This document shows, piece after piece, positions 61,303 to 64,000 of a stretch of 64,000 nucleotides of DNA (position 1 is the first letter of the stretch; each line of letters begins with the position of its first letter). A program made the translations under genes and the position numbers. The notes beneath the pieces were generated by a model. It searched no databases. It saw only the letters and a list, made by a program, of their open reading frames with translations, and was not told the origin of the DNA. The stretch is from Sarcomyxa edulis (taxonomy: Eukaryota; Basidiomycota; Agaricomycetes; Agaricales; Mycenaceae), in assembly GCA_009761415.1 (NCBI GenBank), contig QUOL01000002.1, positions 1,240,001-1,304,000 of the forward strand, written 5' to 3'.

Positions 61303-61663
61303 AGTGCGACCAAGGAAGGACCGAAGAACTCATGACAATGCGGTCAACGAGTTATAATAGTGCCCCGTTAGTGGATACCCACGAAGTTGCGCCACTTGAC
61401 GCGACTCTCGTCTTCTAGCTTCCCAGCTCGCAACCATGTGGAATGGGTGGGAGGCTTCTATCTCTGGTAGATTGTTCTCCATATGCGATCGTCGCAAGGG
61501 ATGGTGCAAGCTTCTCACAAGTCGAAAACGCAATCGCCGGGGCGGCTGTGAGGCTTGAGGCTGACTGTAGTTGAAACGGAGAAGAAAATGCTGCATTTAT
61601 CAGTATATTTACGACATCCGCTCGCCTCAAGGTGAACGATCGTTGTATTTCGAGTAATATCTG
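61303..61663. other. intergenic between the sedolisin genes
   Basis: It should hold the promoter of copy 1 and the 3' end of copy 2. Overlapping minus frames at 61330-61630 show no start-to-stop model; one stretch (CEKLAPSLATIAYG) is protein-like but isolated. Confidence 0.4.
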
Positions 61664-64000
61664 TCAAGTTATCAAGTCTTTCAACCTTCCGAAATTCGGT
61701 GTCCCAAGTCCAGTGACTAGAAGTGTGCGATTTTTTGAGGACCAGACCTTCGACATTCTTGATAAAAATAACTCACTTGGGTCCCATCCCTTGGTCGCCT
61801 ATCGGCAATGCAAGTTAATCGAGACTGACCATGCGAATTGAGAGAAAAGACCCACATTCCAGCCTTGAGTACCACAGCCTAGGGTCGATGTTCATGTTCA
61901 GAATTCGCCAAAGATACTGGAGGCAGACACGGACCTGGATTATTCCCTGCTGTAATATCGTTCAACCCATGAAGGCCTTTGGTATATAACAACGGATTCA
62001 AGAACCCCAGAGAAGGCAGTCCTTGAGCCAGACGGGCGTCGTTTAAAAGTGCCACGATGCCTGCGAAGGTTGGTGATGCTGCTGATGTTCCTCCGATGGA
62101 GACAGGTTGACCTGATAGGATGATTCTGAAACGGCGAGCTGATGGGATAAGCTTCAGTATTCGACAGAACCGTGGAGAGCATGATGGGCCACCTTCAGCG
62201 CTAACATCTGGTATGCCCTAACGAGGAAACGTTAGACGCTGAAAACAGCAAATGAAGTGTGATGAACTATACCCGTCCAGATCTACATCAAATCGTACAA
62301 GATTAGGCTTGCTATTCGATTCGGACCGGACCATGAGTACCCTACCTATTGAAGAGACCTTCATAGGTTCCCCTAGGCAAGTTTTTCAGGAACTTGGTGA
62401 CGGCCTCCTCTTGGTACGAAGGGCGAGAAAAGTAATTACTGAATCCACCACCAGAAAAGGAAACAGCAACTTCGGGCACATTATTAGTTCCTCCGACTCC
62501 AGTGACACTGGGAATGAAGAACACGTATACATGAGGATGGCGTCAAGAGGAAGTCCTAGAATCTTACAAGGGACATGACGCAGGGAAGAGAGGCATGAAT
62601 CGTGTAATATTACGACTGTCGTTGGTGAGACAAGTTTGACTGGTTGGATCGGGATTGCCGTCACCGACTCCGCCATCGCCAGACGAGAATGTCAAGGATA
62701 CGCCACGAGCCCCTAGTCAAATGTCAGAAGGATCTCAAGTCTATGCCGGTGCCAATTACCTAGTTGCGCGAAACTGGCGCAGGCACGACGAGCAAAACTT
62801 TCGGGCACTAAGAGTGGAGCCTTTGATGAGAAAGATTAATGGTGAAAACATGTACTCACCTGTTTGCTCATCGTCACCGTAACTAGTAGATATGGCTGCA
62901 CCATCTTTCAGGACGGCAAAACAAGACAGACGACAAAGCACTTACTCCGAGGCGGAGAAGGGTGAGATAGGACAAAATCGAGCCACTGAAATCATGCAGT
63001 GGTCAATGATGCAGATGCGTTTGAGAGAAAAGAAATGGCAAACATCAGTGTATGGTTCGTTGGTATTCGTAGGTGTATCGAGATCAGGGTCGAAGGGAGG
63101 GCGGCCAGCTGTGGAATAGAATGTTCCTGGTGTTGGGAAGCTAAGGCCAAAGGCAAATTGGACGTCCAGGTTTGCCTCATCGCCGGCTTCTGTTGTGTTC
63201 TGGCTATTGAGTCCACCTATGTGTTTATGTACGTGAGCATGGAAAATCACTTTCAAGAGTAAGAAATTGGTGACCTTTGACAGACACGACCTTGAAACTG
63301 GTATTGAGCGCCTCAGGACGTTGTTCTGCATAGAAGATCTGCAGGTCCGCGAAATTCGCGAACTGTTCAAGATATCCAGTAACACCGATGCTATTGATTT
63401 TGGTGGCTTTGGGTATGTATCCTACCGCGTTGTACAGTTGCTGCAAGCACTTGATCGTGATGGTTGTGTTGCAACTTGCATCAACGGTCGTTCCAGTAGC
63501 AACATTGAAGACCGAACCCGAAGTGTGGGCGATGTTGTTGACCTGAGTATCGTCTTCTCGATGCAAAGTAGATTTCATCCCCTTCCAACGCGCGAACATC
63601 GTGGTAGGTTGGATGACATCGATATGCGTGTGAAGAGTGGTTGGGAGACTATAGCTTGTGGTTCTGATAACAGTGTCTCCACTAGCCGGTTCGTGCCAAA
63701 CGTGATACGACTAATGAACGGTATCAGTTTCCAATCATTCGTCCAGGAAGCGGTCAGAACTTACCGTATCGAGGAGTTTTTCGGCCAAACTGATGGGTAC
63801 TGTAATCGTGATCCAGTCTCTGGCAGGAGAACGATTTATATCGTCGTCCATGATGCCATGAGATGCCAACCAACCGTTGACTATATCGAGACTTTCCGGA
63901 TGAGGAGCGACGAGCTCTTCCACTTCCTCCTTGGATAGGTGCATTCCGTATCGTTCGTGATACGGGTCACTGACCTCATAAAGATGTTGCTCCAGGAGAG
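61664..64000 (-). CDS. sedolisin-type (S53) tripeptidyl peptidase, copy 2, 5' end beyond window
   Basis: Exons visible: 63765..>64000, 63275..63710, 63044..63216, 62946..62985, 62860..62895, 62760..62807, 62568..62712, 62346..62507, 62273..62282, 62193..62217, 61935..62138, 61856..61878, 61777..61798, 61664..61716. The signal peptide lies off the right edge; the prodomain is partly present ([20 protein letters not shown]). Catalytic blocks mirror copy 1: [50 protein letters not shown], Ser in [16 protein letters not shown] and [10 protein letters not shown]. Exon lengths match copy 1 block by block except where introns differ: it lacks two introns of copy 1 and has two of its own (62139..62192, 61879..61934). 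The 10-nt exon is shared. Confidence 0.9.

Overview
The window is nuclear DNA of a filamentous basidiomycete, most likely an agaricomycete. Genes are dense, lie on both strands and are split by about 180 very short introns (roughly 46-90 nt) with GT-AG, and repeatedly GC-AG, borders. The proteins are fungal: two alpha-tubulins, Kre9-like and Kch1-like proteins, sedolisins and an A-T-R reductase. No tRNA, rRNA, CRISPR array or intact transposon was seen. I rebuilt the gene models by hand from splice signals, reading frame and conserved protein motifs. Most complete models sum to a multiple of three, which is an internal check but not proof. Layout. 1-7.1 kb: edge-truncated Ser/Thr-rich single-pass protein; coiled-coil protein; ACMSD-like decarboxylase tail-to-tail with quinolinate phosphoribosyltransferase (kynurenine-to-NAD branch point); Kre9/Knh1-like GPI protein. 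7.4-17 kb: fused lysine-ketoglutarate reductase/saccharopine dehydrogenase; an adenylation-thiolation-reductase (A-T-R) enzyme; a frameshifted thioesterase relic. 17.5-25.8 kb: Gemin2-like SMN-complex protein, Lys-rich nuclear-type protein, small basic protein, dual-specificity phosphatase, ARF1 GTPase. 26.3-35.4 kb: exocyst Sec15, HAD sugar/glycerol phosphatase, two tandem alpha-tubulins. 35.4-38.5 kb: sparse, with one unresolved membrane-protein locus. 38.5-47.9 kb: Pro/Ser-rich protein, VMA21, ALG8, DRG1/Rbg1 GTPase, Kch1-type K+ channel. 48.3-58.7 kb: large HSL-family esterase, TIP41, dynein light intermediate chain, a disordered protein, TLS1/C9orf78. 58.7-64 kb: two tandem sedolisin (S53) proteases, the second cut by the window edge. 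Themes. The region is mostly housekeeping: membrane traffic (ARF1, Sec15), cytoskeleton (tubulins, dynein), splicing (Gemin2, TLS1), signalling (TIP41, phosphatase), glycosylation (ALG8), NAD and lysine metabolism. The accessory-looking parts are the A-T-R gene with its broken thioesterase neighbour and the sedolisin pair. The most striking signal is in gene structure: several GC-AG introns in genes whose proteins are too conserved to read otherwise, coding exons as small as 5, 7, 9, 10, 11 and 12 nt, and two tandem paralogue pairs whose intron sets differ.
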